DNA of 7,530 nucleotides from Deltaproteobacteria bacterium RBG_16_54_11 (GTDB lineage Bacteria > Desulfobacterota > B13-G15 > RBG-16-54-18). Below the pieces are notes generated by a model. That model ran no database searches. It was not told the origin of the DNA and saw only the letters and a list, made by a program, of their open reading frames with translations. Positions 7,268-7,530 of the stretch are shown here, piece by piece. The number at the start of each line of letters is the position of its first letter. Within the stretch, counting starts at the first letter, position 1. The translations under genes were made by a program, and so were the position numbers. The stretch spans positions 1 to 7,530 of the forward strand of contig MGQS01000005.1 in NCBI GenBank assembly GCA_001797905.1, in the 5' to 3' direction.

Positions 7268-7283
7268 TGGCACGGATTTGGTT
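7268..7283 (+). promoter_or_regulatory. Partial sigma-54 promoter match
   Basis: CTGGCACG (7267-7274) is a perfect -24 element. Four bases later TGGTT (7279-7283) stands where TTGCT/A is expected, so two of the -12 positions, including the C of the invariant GC, deviate. The predicted start near 7294 falls inside the ribosome site of the pseudopilin gene, which argues against function. Confidence 0.25.
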
Positions 7284-7303
7284 AGGGGGAAAGGGGTGCT
7301 TAG

Positions 7304-7530
7304 ATGAAGCGGGGGGAGAATGGGGTTACCCTCATCGAGCTGGCCGTGGTGATGTCGATTATCGCCATCATGGGCGTGTGTTTGGCGCCAGCCATAGGGG
7401 AGTGGTTGGAGAACTACCGGATCAGACAGGCGGCAAGAGATATAGTCTCTAATCTTCAATTTGCAAAAATGAGAGCCATCTCCAGCCGTATGGAATACAG
7501 GGTGCGTTTTGATTTGGCAACTGAAGAGTA
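7304..7530 (+). CDS. FimT/GspH-like type IV pseudopilin, N-terminal fragment
   Basis: The first 75 codons of a gene running off the right edge. It begins MKRGENG, then the prepilin signature VTLIEL, with cleavage expected after G7. E12 of the precursor (position 5 of the mature protein) is present. The hydrophobic helix (about residues 8-31) is followed by an amphipathic stretch. QAARDIVSNLQFAKMRAISSRMEYRVRF resembles FimT/GspH minor pilins (typically LxxaRseAixr followed by a beta-strand). The ATG at 7304 has AAGGGG (7291-7296) 7 bp upstream. It would be inserted in the inner membrane, processed by the prepilin peptidase encoded at the left edge, and built into a pilus or type II-like fibre. 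It lies 56 bp after the response regulator on the same strand and may share its transcript. Confidence 0.85.
   Translation, partial: MKRGENGVTLIELAVVMSIIAIMGVCLAPAIGEWLENYRIRQAARDIVSNLQFAKMRAISSRMEYRVRFDLATEE

Overview
The window looks like chromosome of an anaerobic, Gram-negative, deltaproteobacteria-like organism (Desulfobacterota in the broad sense). This is inferred from an oxygen-sensitive indolepyruvate:ferredoxin oxidoreductase, NtrC-family two-component control, type IV pilus-type genes and a cloverleaf repeat of a kind common in such genomes. It is not proven from sequence alone.

Layout. The left edge (3-218) is the C-terminal end of a type IV prepilin peptidase. A membrane sensor histidine kinase follows 9 bp later (228-1766, + strand). 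The centre (1781-5692) is entirely on the minus strand. Read in its own direction it holds an AbrB/MazE-type antitoxin (5692-5477), a broken toxin gene overlapping its end, tRNA-Thr(CGU) (5178-5104), a ChbG/YdjC-family deacetylase (5085-4318), and iorA (4243-2384) and iorB (2371-1781). The right side returns to the + strand with a sigma-54-dependent NtrC-type response regulator (5859-7247). The right edge cuts a FimT/GspH-like pseudopilin (7304 onward).

How the genes fit together. Prepilin peptidase, histidine kinase, NtrC-type regulator and pseudopilin are what one expects of a PilD-PilS-PilR-pilin type neighbourhood. The kinase and its likely partner regulator are, however, separated by about 4.1 kb of opposite-strand genes, as if the minus-strand block had been placed between them. 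IorA and IorB form one enzyme that converts arylpyruvates from aromatic amino-acid catabolism to aryl-acetyl-CoA while reducing ferredoxin.

The most interesting spot is 5213-5761. A small toxin-antitoxin operon with a strong promoter and a palindromic operator candidate appears to have had its toxin gene destroyed. A 191-bp structured element lies between two copies of the 9-bp repeat CTAGAAAAT. Removing 200 bp (element plus one repeat copy) restores one reading frame, from a GTG codon overlapping the antitoxin stop into a PIN-domain signature (FVDTN). The rest of the toxin is missing, and the fragment ends at the tRNA promoter region. The antitoxin therefore appears to be an orphan regulator. 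Recurring GGTTAA/TTAACC sites raise the possibility that it also acts on the divergent response-regulator gene.
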